Origin: Phoronis australis
Taxonomy: Eukaryota; Phoronida; Phoronidae
Assembly: GCA_002633005.1 (NCBI GenBank)
Contig: NMRA01000148.1
Coordinates: 62,001-126,000, forward strand
Length of the DNA: 64,000 bases
Direction: 5' to 3'
Positions 44,084-56,700 of this stretch are shown piece by piece; the stretch's first letter is position 1, and each line of letters begins with the position of its first letter. The notes below the pieces were generated by a model. That model was not told the DNA's origin and did not search any database. It saw only the letters and a list, made by a program, of their open reading frames with translations. Position numbers and translations under genes: made by a program.

Positions 44084-46737
44084 AACTATCTGGACGTCAA
44101 ACTTTCGTCTAGTATTGATTATAACATCCATCATTAATTTACATGTATTTCCCAAATCCTTGAAGTCTTCTTATTCAAAAACAATTTAAATTTAATTTGC
44201 AATTTAGATTAGGGATACCTGAAGTTAAGTAATAACCAAACCGCCTTTCGCCATTGACTATATAACTTTTGTACCCCAGAAATAGAAGAGCGCTACCAAA
44301 AATGTGGACCGTGAACATAAAGAACCCAATTCTAACCTTAATTATTGAAATGAATGACATAACCCTTTGAAGAAGTTCAAAAGCATCAAAATAATTTAAA
44401 ACAATTTTAGGTAGGTTTGCACTTCCGGATAATTCAGACCCTTAAAATGCACGATTATCCTTAATTTGTATATTCATTGAAAGATATTATTTCAGTATTT
44501 ATAACTTGTCTTTTCGTGGACATCTTTATGTGATACACTATAAAAATCCTCCCCCACACCAAATGAAGACAATAGTCACTTTGTTATCTAAAGGAGAAAA
44601 CTGTTTTTCAAAATGTGGGACCCCTGTTAGTGACTATTACCCATAATGAGCTTGCCCAGAAAATTTTGACTTCCTTATGTACTTTGGAAAAGAAATGGTG
44701 ACTCACCCCTCCTCCTGTTAAATCTTGTCCAGTCCCACATACCTGTGATGTTACACTGGTGTGTCTTTTCGTGCTTGTCTGTCTATACCAGAAACGTTTG
44801 CAGTAGCATTTTACTCATTGCGTCGAACGAACTGAGGGATATTTCATCGTGTGGATGATTCCCGCTTTATCTGTTGAGTTGGATATAGTTTGAAGCATTT
44901 GCGTGAATTTCAAAAGGAATCGCCCACAGGCCGTTTGAAACTTTATCGTGCATTTTGTGACAAATAGTTTTCAGACTTCGGATATCTTTATTTACGGTCC
45001 CAATTAATCAGTACAATTTGTTATTCTTTGGAGTTTTGTTATTTTCATTATCGCTACAGTCTAAACTCGATGACTTTATCACATAACATGTAAATTGATT
45101 GCAAAACCTTGACTTGCAAGTCGTCAAAAGGGATTAGCACGAAGGGCCATCTATGGTCACATATTGGCCTACATGGAAACTTACGAAAATCCATTGCAGG
45201 GCGCCTAACTCACTCACGGACAGGCCTGATATTGTCCATTACCTGGTACAACAGTCATTCTTATTGTTAGGACATGCAAACCCTTATTTTTATGCAAGCA
45301 ACGTGTTTGTTTCATTGTGTTTGCTGTAATTATTGAACGAACTCGTTCTGCCTATCGGTGATCCTACCAATACCATATAAGGGGTGGAATCTACACGAAA
45401 ATCCTTTGGGATTTGGATTAAACTGTGACAATTTATTATATTTGAGAGAGCAAGCCCACAAGCTGGTAGGTAATTCAACTTTGTTGGCATAGCCTCTCTT
45501 GAATTACATAAGTCTTTTTGAGTATATTTTCAGAATAAATACCAAGAAGAAAGCAGACCTCTTCCAACAACCGCTGTTGATCAATCAGTGCTCCTTGCTG
45601 AGAACTGAACTAATAACGATGGCGTTATTCACCCAAAATGCCGACTAAATATTTTGCATTAGTTTCAACTAGCCTATATACCCGTCTTGAATAATTTTTT
45701 GTGTTTGAGTCCGTCTGTATAGGTCCGGTCAACGGAGCCCAGGGTCTCCACACAACATGCCTGTGTTTATAAATAACAAAAACCTTCACACCAAAATACT
45801 TATTTCAAAAAAACTGTGGCCGGTATATGCTAATACTACGTGACACTTATCCATCTAGACTGTTTGAACGTGCCGTTTTCAAATCTTCCATTACTTACCT
45901 GTTAAACCTGTTCTGACTGGCGCTGTTTGCCTAATGATCAGTGGAAATGTTAAAAAGTGCACGCTCTCGGTTCCATTTAAAGTAATGTTGATGAAACCAA
46001 CAATCGGAACTGAAAAGTTTAGAAGCCTTACGGAGCAATATCAGTATGTCCGGTAGGTATTCAGCACTGTCAACACATTAAAATAGTTGTCAAATACTTC
46101 ACGTCTTTATGGCAAACAAATTTACTTACACAAATGTCATAGGTAAGGCGAAGTGACCACAGCGGAAACCGAACTGTAAATTATCGCCTGATCGTTTACG
46201 TTACCTAAGCAGCACTTGGCGTTGAAAGTAAAGCAAGGTGTCTATCTGTTTAATGATAGATACTGGTATATTACGGAACTTAGTTAAATACATTCATATC
46301 TAAAATCGATGTTTATTGCTATCATTGCCCTGTTACGAGTAATTTACTGCATTTAGTTCCTACATAATTTCTTGAGCGAGACGATGACTCTACCGTTTAT
46401 CTTCGAAAAAATACTCAATCAGTTACCAAATATATGAGGTCTCTTGAATGAGTATCTTTTTAATCGATTTTCAAACAATTCAACTGGAGTTAAAATGTAG
46501 AAAAGAAAGTACAGGAGCTAGGTTTTTTGTTTGAATTACACCTTGATTGACAATGTCTAATTATGCCTCAGATTTACCGTAAATGAAACTACACGTACAA
46601 GTTTTAACCATTTCTGAACTATATCATGTCATTCTAGGAAATAACTAGCTAACTAACACTAGAACAGTGTGTAGAGTTGGGAGAACTTACAGTCTGAACA
46701 TTTGCAATTGACGCGGATCTGTTTGCAGGAAATGCAA
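44084..46737. other. Intergenic, no recognised gene
   Basis: A half-copy of the 3927 hairpin family lies near 44600-44640. No coding segment with motif or splice support was found. Confidence 0.4.
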
Positions 46738-47036
46738 CGAAAAATCCGTTTTGCTACAAGGATATGTGGATATCAATACGCGGCAAGACATCAAAAATTC
46801 GTCGCCTTGGAGACTGGACCGTACCCGAAGTCAGACATTGCACGGTTGTTCAACATAGATGCATATTAGGAGTTACGCGAACATTTTCCCATCAGTTCAA
46901 AAACTATGTTTGGATACCCTATGCGACATCCAAGATCCGTCAGTGCGTATCTCCATGTGTACTGGGAGTCTATAGATGCATACGAATAATTACTGACAAA
47001 ATAGTTCACGGTGCGTCTTTAGATGCAAACGAATAG
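46731..47036 (+). CDS. Cysteine-rich open segment, hypothetical terminal exon
   Basis: After an acceptor-like CTGTTTGCAG at 46721-46730 the frame stays open for about 101 codons to a TAG. It begins NATKNPFCYKDMWISIRGKT and has spaced cysteines in HCTVVQHRC and IRQCVSPCVLGVYRC. This could be the end of an extracellular protein, but no family is recognised and no upstream exon was found. A 46-bp tandem duplication overlaps its end. Confidence 0.25.
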   Translation, partial: NATKNPFCYKDMWISIRGKTSKIRRLGDWTVPEVRHCTVVQHRCILGVTRTFSHQFKNYVWIPYATSKIRQCVSPCVLGVYRCIRIITDKIVHGASLDANE

Positions 47037-47059
47037 TTACTGACAAAATAGCACACGGT
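46974..47059. repeat. 46-bp tandem duplication
   Basis: Two copies of a unit beginning AGATGCATACGAATAATTAC, the second reading AGATGCAAACGAATAGTTAC. Both continue TGACAAAATAG and end near CACGGT. Confidence 0.7.
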
Positions 47060-47270
47060 AAATTTATGAGAAAATATGGTGCTGTTACTAAACTAATTGT
47101 CATAATTGTGTTTTTCAGTTCACGGAAACTGGTGAGTGATAAATATTATAGACACAGTTTTGTGTTTAATCTGCTGTGAAATATCTGATATTAGCTAGTT
47201 TAATATTGTTGACACGATAACCAGAACTAAATTGGATTTCTCTACAGTTCATACGACAACGATAATGAGC

Positions 47271-47300
47271 AGTGCCGGATTTAGGAGGGTGGGGGGACAA
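47271..47300. repeat. CAGTGGCGGAT-type MITE end fragment
   Basis: CAGTGCCGGATTTAGGAGGG and a G-run match the left ends at 39171 and 48051. The right end was not located. Confidence 0.4.
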
Positions 47301-47734
47301 AGGAAGCAATTGCTCCGGGTCCACCTCCAACAGAGATACTTCTCCAAGAGGAGAATCCCATAACATGGAATTACATGCTATTTGAAGGAATTATCGGGTA
47401 TCCCACCAGCATTGAAGGATGCACAATTTCATTTATGTGCAGCCGGGATTTTAGCAGCAATCCATATTCGGAACCCCTCATACAATAAAGGACTACTTTA
47501 ATATGAACGGATACATTATTTTAAAAACACGATAATAGTGACAATTGACGTTGCATGTCCCGTTCCTTCAAGAGGAGAAGGTAAAGAGCGACAGTTGATT
47601 CGACCAATCTATGCAGTTAGGCCACGACGTTGCGAATACAGTGGTTACATGGCAGTAGTCCGGAGGTGTGCATGTTTCTCTGAACGCGTTTCTTCCGTAC
47701 GTCACTAAATGGACGTGAAAACCATATGAAAACA

Positions 47735-48000
47735 TTTTCAAAAATGTTACTGCTGTCGCAGCTTTTGGCTTGATTCTCGCGATGGTTTCCGGTCGCATCA
47801 GCGAGTTTCGCAGAATGCTGTTGCGAAGTTCCACGAGCTCAAAGCCCTTGATCCCATTTATAGATTACGTCAGCTCATTGACACACCAAGCTTCATTCAT
47901 ACGGGTGTCTTGACTGATTCAGTAGACACCATAGGTACATTAGCCTTGGTTCAAACTGAACTCCTGTGCTCGGCCACAAAACTAGGTGTTCCGGTCACTG
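47735..48000 (+). pseudogene. Protein-like fragment, copy 2 of the dispersed element
   Basis: One plus-strand frame is open from about 47735 to beyond 48000. It reads CRSFWLDSRDGFRSHQRVSQ, continues FHELKALDPIYRLRQLIDTP, and then SFIHTGVLTDSVDTIGTLAL. The QLIDTPSF block recurs at 40005-40085. Product and family are not recognised. A repeated coding-like fragment suggests a mobile element or gene-family relic. Confidence 0.3.
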
Positions 48001-48050
48001 GCGTAGCGAGTTTTTCTATTTGGCGCACGCGGGCAGCAGTATATCTTTCA

Positions 48051-48207
48051 TAGGCGGATTTAGGGGGGGGGGGGGCAGGGGGCCCGAGTAAAACCCCCTC
48101 CCGACCTCCCCCCATTCGGTGCTATGCGCATCTACAATCGTAGGTGGCGCAAATGTTTACAGAAAAAAAAGTTGGGCCCCCCTTGTGATATCCTAGATCC
48201 GCCACTG
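48051..48207. mobile_element. CAGTGGCGGAT-type MITE
   Basis: The left end is AGGCGGATTTAGG followed by a run of 13 Gs, and the right end is CCTAGATCCGCCACTG. The interior block CGACCTCCCCCCATTCGGTG with GCTATGCGCATCTACAATCG is repeated at 48440-48535. Confidence 0.5.
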
Positions 48208-48439
48208 TGTGTTAAACATAAATTTTCCTTGTTATTGGGAAATCAATTATTAGAAGAACTACATACAATCACATGTTATTCTGTAACTGATTAGTTTCTA
48301 GGCACCATAAAATTTGTTGTACACTGAGTATCAATGTGCAAACAGGAAATGATACGTCCCGGAAGNTTTCTTGGATAATACTCCAGGAATCAAGGAAAAT
48401 GCTTGATTTGTAGAGGTAAAAACAGAAAAATTTCCTGAG

Positions 48440-48535
48440 CGACCTCCCCCCATTCGGTGCTATGCGCATCTACAATCGTGGTTCAGTTTACGCAAATGCT
48501 TACAGCCGGACAAAATGTTGGGCCCCCCCCACTAA
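48440..48535. repeat. Second copy of the MITE interior
   Basis: It repeats the 48104-48180 block (CATTCGGTGCTATGCGCATC, then TTGGGCCCCCC) about 336 bp downstream, with an ambiguous base (N) near 48366 between the copies. It may be a second, end-less MITE or an assembly duplication. Confidence 0.5.
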
Positions 48536-50677
48536 GCTGACGATTTCATATGTCATACATAGTCCCACGTACCGGCTGCTTCCTCAAAAAGCTTTACTTT
48601 CGCCTTACGCGTTGCTGTGTGGGCCTTTTGAAGACTTCAAAAGGTACAGGAAATAACGTTGTAAACACTTTGAAGCTTTTTAAAATTTCGCTTGCTTAGC
48701 GCTTCTTCAAGAAAGATGACGAATTTCAAAAGGCGTAAGTAGTATAAACAGAAACGCCCATGGACAGTTTCTCAGAAAATTTACTAGTTGCAAGTGGTGG
48801 GAGAAACTGTAGCGTCCTGAGGCAGTGGCGGATCAACGTGGCAAGCGGGCCATAACCATCGAAGGAACTGTATTCACGTAACTAAACTCTAAAAAGAGTA
48901 TTTGGTCTTGTCTGGAAGGGATGGGCTGAGCCCCTTTGCCAATCCCTCGCCCAAAGTATCCATAAATATTCAACGAGCGGAGGCAAACACGAACTCATAG
49001 ACAAATTGTTGGCGACCGGTGGAGGGGGGTGGGGGCGCTGAAATGACTAGCAACCTGAGGGCACTTCTCAGTGAACAGGGTGCCAAACGCAAAAATTGAA
49101 ATGTTTGACCAGGGGTGGGCTATTTACACTGAACAGGAGAAGCATGACCCATTTGTGCCTCTCGGAACTACGCCAATGCCCTCGCCCTAGAACCTGCTTG
49201 TACGGAGGTGGGTGATCGGTAACAAATTTTTCGCCCGCCAAGTAAATTCATTAGTGCTTTTATGAACCGTTTCCATGTTTCGATTTTAAATTTTCGCTTT
49301 GATATTAGAATTTTAAAACACAGAATAATGAATCAGTATTGGAAAATCCATTTTCAATATGAATTTCAAAAATTAATTTTTTTGACCGCCAACATTCCAT
49401 AGTTCAACTTTCCACCATGCTACTAAACAATTGCGACTCCGCTATCATAAAGAATACTTTGAGTGATTGAAAAGTAGTACATCACTCGCGCTCTTGACTA
49501 ATTTACTTTATTCTCCTACCACACATCTATTTGTCCGTCTGTTTGTTTGGTGTGATATGCAATTTTGAAGTTTATTCGTTTTAAGTGGCATATTTATTAC
49601 AGGAAGTAACACTGCTTATAGAAACATTTAATTAAAATTTTCTTGAGAAAAATTTCCCAGTCAAACTTCACTGATTCGCAATATCGTGTCCTAAATTAAC
49701 TGTGAAAAGAACACAACGTCTCGCTGTAGTACTAGAAGGGTGTTTGCGGAAAGTAGGTTAGACACCGTCTCCTGTAAATATTTATTTACTGACGGGTTAT
49801 GTTGACAAATTTGTCGACCACATATTACAATGTTCACGATAATTTTCAACGATATTCGTTCGAGCTCTGTGTATATCTTTGACGGTCGTTCGCATCGCAA
49901 CAATAAAGCATAGACAAAAAAACTAAATTATTGAAATGACACCTATATTTCGAGACTGTTCTTTTCTCATCACCAGGCAGAATTAAAATGATACAGGGTA
50001 ACAAGAACAAGTGACGAAGGGTCGGTCGTAACGATCTACACAGATGCAAGCCAATAGTGCTCAACTACTAGGAAAACAGAGCCAGTGTGCGTGCCTAGGG
50101 GCTGCTGCCAAATTATTCCGACAAGCTGCGTGTCTATCTGATCCCGTCGCTCCTTTCTTTTACTCCCCACAGGTACCCTGAATATACGATGCATTCTTCA
50201 ACGCGTTCCTTTACCGTCTCATAGTAGTAGCACGATTCATGTAAAGGATTGCACGAGACAAAAATAGAGAGTCAAAAAACCCTCTACAAAATTGAAACAA
50301 GAATGTGAAATGTTTGTTTCAATCAGTTAAAATATACCACTACGTTCAACTTCGCCACTGTAGTTTTGTTCAGGAACGTTCTAATAGAACACCTGGCTTG
50401 TCTCCGAAGGAAATGATGGACGGTGGCATAAATGAACAGTAGAACATATTTTAGCTATCCTTTGAAAATGTTGTTTCCACAATTCTGTGGAGGTTTTGGA
50501 TATTAAAGATGGCAAAGGAAATTTAGTCTGATGTTTGACATTCATGAATGAAGTGTCTCGCCGGAGAGTTTTAGCCGGTTGAGCACTTTGATGTAGGTCT
50601 ATGAATCATCATCAGATGGCGCTGTGACAACCGTTCATGACGTAAACATTCGCCATTTTGTTGTTTTATCTTTGCAG
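48536..50677. other. Intergenic, upstream of the myotubularin gene
   Basis: No recognised gene. The short open frames have no motif or splice support. The MTMR promoter may lie at the right-hand side, since the first inferred exon starts at 50678 or upstream. Confidence 0.35.
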
Positions 50678-50749
50678 GTCGATCGTAATGTAATGTAAAA
50701 CAACTTGGCGGTGTTTCAGACAGGGTGGCAGCTTTGCACTATGATTGGA
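50678..50749 (+). other. Putative 5' UTR exon of the MTMR gene
   Basis: Bounded by an acceptor-like TTTTATCTTTGCAG and a perfect donor GTAAGT at 50750. It contains two overlapping ATGTAA start-stop codon pairs (50688-50693 and 50693-50698) and an ATG at 50741. The last would open a nine-codon upstream frame ending in exon 51984-52018. If the acceptor is not used, it is the end of the first exon. Confidence 0.4.
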
Positions 50750-53700
50750 GTAAGTATGAGTTTTGGGAATTGCTAAAGCATGCCAACTAAACGCATTTTT
50801 GCAAGTTTTCTTGATGCAGGAAGACCGGGAGGAGGTGTTGTCAACATCCGAACATCACCGCTTTCCCAGTCACCGGAGTCGGGTCTTGTGTGGGTGTGTA
50901 CGAAAATTAATGCCTCGTCCAGAAGTTCTGTTCATGAAATGCCTAATAAACGTGATGGCACCAAGTGCGTTTTTAAAAGGCGCATTGGTACTGATACTGT
51001 CAAAATGATTGGTTGGGTCAATTCAATATTCCTTTCCTCAACCTCGACCTCGTATTTGAAACGTCCATGGAAGTGGTAATTCCCCGTGATCTCATGAAAA
51101 TGAAAGCACTCTCACTTTCAGAATGTATTCAAGCACATGTTCATCGTATCGTATGGCTTCAGCAAAATTTCATACTGCTTACTTCTCGTCTTGAAAAGTC
51201 TACTTACCATAATCTTTATCTTGAACATGAGTTCAGATAGTCATTATTTCAGACGGAGATGTTTGGCCAATAGTAAGTAATTCCAAATATAGCTTTTGAG
51301 GCAGATGCCTGTCAATCAGTGTTAACATGTTCTAACAAACGGGTCTTCTTGTCTGATGTTGCAGACGCCACGCAATTTATAGATAAGGTTCTTAAAGTTT
51401 GAACTTTAAAACTACAATGACTCGTGATATCTCCAGTCACTTGTTCACTGATTAGCCCATATTCAACTGCTGCTGCCATTGTTTTTCACCCTGCTACAAA
51501 TTATTCATCTTTTTACAGATCAAATTTCTTTATTGTGAAGTTGTAATGGAACATTTTTGGACCTCAAGTCTGACTTGCTGCTATTTGTGTGTCCTACTTA
51601 TTCTTTTATTTATTTTTGTGATTGATTTGTTATGTATTTTTTCTTGTATTTTCTATAGTTGTGTGAGCTAAATAAATGAGGTAAAAAATAAAAACCTGTT
51701 GTTTTGTCAATGTAACTGTCAAAAGGTTGAGGATTATTTACCAATGCTGGGCTACTTTACCGAAATTTTATGATTTTAAAACTTGGTAGCTTTGTCCAAG
51801 ATTTTATATATGTCAAGATTCTATTGATTACTAGTAAGCTGCATGCAGTTCACATTCAAGTTACTGTATGATTCAGAATCAGGTGAATAAATCCCCTATG
51901 TTGATTATAACTTGTTTGTATTATCTATTGTTTTTTTAAGTTCCTATTAGTGCCAGATTGCAGTTACTTGCTTATTTTTTCAGGAACTGTTTTGGATTGT
52001 GTGAAGAATTACCAAATGGTAAGTATAAGATGTCGCAATAGGTAATCTATTCAACAGTTAAATCCAAGGATTATCATTTTAAAATTAACTATAAATAGTT
52101 ACTGGTTCTGGTTTGTTTTTTTTTGGAAATTGATGTGGTACTTTAGTGTTCTTTACTTGTTTACCTGGTGTGAGATTCTTTGTCGTCGTCTCAGACCATC
52201 TTCAGTCCTTCAGTGCCGCGATCGCGTGTGGACCGCTGGTGTGTGTGAGGTAATGCTTGTAACCTGATTTAGTCAGTCAGGAGATGATTGTGACTTGACT
52301 TCATAAGCCACGGCGTTCTAACCTTGGTTGAATGGATGTGTGTTGCTTTTGAAAACAGTTTGAAAGCTTGGGTAAAATTGATGTGAGGTAGCAGGCTTTT
52401 GTTTTTTTCATAGTGAAACAGAGGTTTCAAAATGAGTTAGGACGCCGACCAGAAGCATGCTTTTTTGGCCTAAGCTATGTTGCGTTCTATTTTAAATACC
52501 GGTAAGATATCTTTTGTTCTAGTTTTCATAAACCACTCGTCTATTTCTGCTAAATGACCATAGCAGTTGTTTTGTCCTTTTGCTTTATCAGATGCATCGC
52601 TTGGCTTGTGTTTGAAATGTCAAGAAAACTTTTAGGGCCATTTCAGGCTATCTAGTTTTTATAAAGATTAGTTGAGAGAAGCCTGAAATTTTTATTGAAT
52701 TTATGAACCAGCAAGGTCTGCTTAAAGTGGACTCCTTCTTAAAAGGTCATTTCCTTTTTACTCACTACCTAGAATCCCAAGTAATGTAAAAGGTTGAACT
52801 CAATAATGATGCCTCAGACGTTTCCACTTGATAAAAATGAAAGCACCCTGATAGAGCAGCACTCGGCAAAATCAGCTAAAGAAGGGAGTATAACGATGAT
52901 GGCAGGGAGGGCATTGTTGACACAACAACCATGACACCACACGATGATGCATAAGGTGATGTCTAGGACCACAATGTGGTAAAACAATGACAATGCTGCT
53001 AGGAATGCCACTAACAACGCTATCGTCAAAGATGACGATGTCTCCTCCAACATTGATGGCAACACTGATGCATCGACATGTATTTCAAAAATGCAGATAA
53101 TGACAACCTCGGTGACACGAGATGTCCGCCAAAACCAATAATGCCAACAATGGCAATGCCTCTGATGCCTATTGTGCTGCAACTGATGTGTCCGTAACAC
53201 TGACCAGGCCAAGGAAGATGACACCGCTGGAACCAACATTGATGGTCATCAGCACCATGTACTCTTGAGTTCCAAATAGTTGTAGAGACAGCAATAATAG
53301 TATAGACCGGAAATTTTCATGATTTCTAAGAATAGTATAGACCCAGCATTTTTGCCACTAGGAAATTAGAATATTAATAGTATAGACCGGAAATTTACGG
53401 AAAAATTAATAATAGTATAGAATGGAATAATGGTATAGACGGCAAATTTGTAGAAATTTAAAAACAGTGTAGACTGGAATAATGATATTGATTGCAAATT
53501 TGAATAAAATTTAATGATATAGAAGGCAATAATAGTGCGAAACAGCAATTCTAGGAAATAATTTTATAGACGGGAAATTTTTGGAAAATTAAAAAATAGT
53601 ATAGCCTCTAATAATAACATTGATTACAAATTTGCGTAAAATCTAGTAACAGTAGCTGGAAATAATGATATAGATGGGAATAATAGTGCAAAGAAGCAAA

Positions 53701-56700
53701 TTCTGTCTGACTTACCTCTGTTTTAAGAAGTTGTTTCAAAGAAAAACCATTAAACTGAACATTTATAATTAAATTATTGCAGTGGTGTATAGTAATGTAA
53801 TAACATAGTACAGTGAAGTGGAATAAAAGTGCCATTGATAAAACAAAGACCATTTGTTTATTCAGGAACTTTAAATGGAAGTGTATACAGGCGTGTTTCA
53901 AACAGTATGTGGATAATATTTTACTCAAAAAAGAAAGTGACATTCATGCTAGAGATGCCAATGTTGACTAAATCCAAAAACTATAACACGGAGGTAAGGA
54001 TTTCAGCAGCAATGTCCTGTCTTCCACGAAGCCGACAGTCTGAATAAAGACAATAAAGTGTCTTGGTAAAACGAGTCGCATTTTTATCAAACATGTTCCT
54101 GATAGTCGAGCCTTAGTTTTCTCTCAATCTCATGTCTTGCACAACGTTCATAGTCGATATCCTCGTAATGTTAATCTAAATTTGACGTCAAAAAGTCGGT
54201 ACATCCAAAATTTTACATGATCAGAAATTGCAGAATTGCCCAACATACGAGTCCACGACTACGTCCATTATCTAACTAGGTAGAGTAAACAATCCGATTC
54301 ACGTGCGTTTCCATTTATTTGGACGGGAGAGCAAGTAGAAATCAATTTCACTAAAGGTATCGACTGGATTGTTGAACATTAGCAACTATGCCATTTTCAA
54401 GATTGTCACAAATGCATTACTCCTGTTCATAAAAACAATCTATTCTCATGTTTGGAGTGAATTGTAAAAATGCTGATGTCTGATGTCGGTAACTTGTCGG
54501 TACTTTGATTGAAAGGTTCACCGTTCATTGCACGGGTATTTTCGCTTCGTTGAGTGGCCGCGATATCACCACGATCCATATCTATATCTGGATTATTTGT
54601 CGTACCAGCATCTGAATCAATGTATGTAATCTGGAACATCTCTTGGTTTGTAAAGTAATCCTCGAGTCCTTTAAGCCTTTGGGCGGCAGACGATATGACT
54701 AAGTGTGTAGAATGCGCACGTCAATCATGACGGAAACCGTAGATGACACTGGCTGTGCAAAATCCTGGAATTACTCCCCCGGAAGCGCAAACGTCAGGGA
54801 CAGACACAGTCAAGAGTTGTAATGGCTTGCCAGTTTTCATAGGTTGCAACCATAAATATTGGATCAGTCAAAGAAACCCTTATAAGATTAATGAGATTAT
54901 CAAATTCAATTGGCCAGTACAATGAGAAATGGACCAAAACTAACCAATAGTATTCTTCTAAATGAGATATGCACAATTAGTAACCAATGAAAGTTGTCAA
55001 AAGCGTTTCCATTCATAGGTATGTTGGACTGCCGGTTGCACAAACCTTTGTCACGAGGCACGCGGAATATTGAAAAGTGCGCTAAGAAAGCACTTAATTA
55101 AGCTGTAAATTTCTTATTTCTGAAATGGCCGATGGCCTATTCATTTGAGCGACGGTCGACCAGCCAAAAATATCGAGAAAGTGGTAATCATTTCAAGGTT
55201 TTTAAACTTTTTGTAGATCTTTTTTAATTTTGACCCTCCCATCGAAATCATCTAAAATAACATTCAGGCCATCCAAAAGTCGGCCGCTGCGTAAACCCTT
55301 GCTTGGGAGTCCCGATTGTTTTAAGCTTTGAAACGTACAGTTGTATATTTTAGTGAATAAAATATTTTTTAATGCGCATGACATGTGACTTTCGTGTGTA
55401 GCGTGGAGTCGTAAATAGTCTTTCTGAATTGAGTGTCTGTGGTCTAGAGGTTAGGACTGAGTACTCTAAATCTGAAAGTCAGGTTACGATACCCGGTGTC
55501 ATCAACGAAGTTTTTGTGTAGCGTTAATGAAATAAAATTGTGAAATAGTCTACTCTCAATTTCAGCTGAATCAAGTAATCGTGGAAAGCGGAAAAAGTTT
55601 CCAAAATTAATAAACGTAGAGACCCGACTAAGCTCAGTATAGACGGGAAAACGAGTCTGAAATTATAAATAATCTTATAAATACGGCTATTCGGAAGTCG
55701 AGAGTACATTTATGATGAAAGGTTCGACAACGAGGCTCAATCACCAGGATAGCAAGGACTATCATCTGGAAATCTTGCATAACTCTTGAACGGCCACTTA
55801 CAGTGTAACAATACTTGTTGAGCAATGCTAAAGATTTATACAAGTTTATAAAAATTTGTTTAAGAATGCTGGAGTCATGGCTCTTTAAAGAGGCATTTTG
55901 TAAAATGGCAGATTTACATAAAATGCAAATTTTAAGATAATATGTCACATATTGTGGATAAATTTCAAATCAAACGAGCAACATGGTGTCCTGCCAATAC
56001 TAGAATAGTCTAGAACCGTTTCTCTACCCCACATGCCTGCCAATGTTACAGCATCGGACCTAGTGAATGCCGTATCGGTCAAGAATGGTAAGTCAAGTGG
56101 GAAGCGAATCGTACACTTTTAGTAGGTCTTGATAAGATCTATTCATGTACCAAGTTTCAGAAAGATGGTTGCAGGGTGCCAAAGATACAGCACCAGGAGA
56201 AATGGATAGCGCACACCAGATAGCCCTTGACAAGGCCAGTTAACATACCGAATTTCAAAAGAATACCTCAAGACTGTGGAGTTAGAGCTCCGCAGAGCGA
56301 AAATTCGAAAAATGGCCATCGCTGCGGCATCTTTTTCTCATTTCAACCAAAACAATAGGCTTGGAGTTTTTGACGAGATACATCTTGTGTGTGAATTTCA
56401 TGTCTGTCGGACATGTAACGTACATATAAAGAAACCATCCATTCAGTTTTGTGTCTGTCTTTTTGACAAACGCTTTGTCTTAAAACTACGTTCTTTCATT
56501 TTATGGTAAAAACTCACACGTACACCAAGTTACCATGTGAATTTCTAACTAAACACATACACGTGTGCAGCATGATCACATGTTCAATAGCTTGGAAATA
56601 GGAGTAAAGGCCATTACTGACGGAATAAATAAAAGCAAAATTAAATATTTAGACATTGACTTAATTTATGAAGTACATTTTATTGTGTTTTTATTTGTTT

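Noticed and set aside
52814-53239. 141-codon minus-strand open frame
   Set aside because: It is the complement of a degenerate GATG/AATG minisatellite, with Cys/Val/Ile-biased low-complexity translation and no domain.
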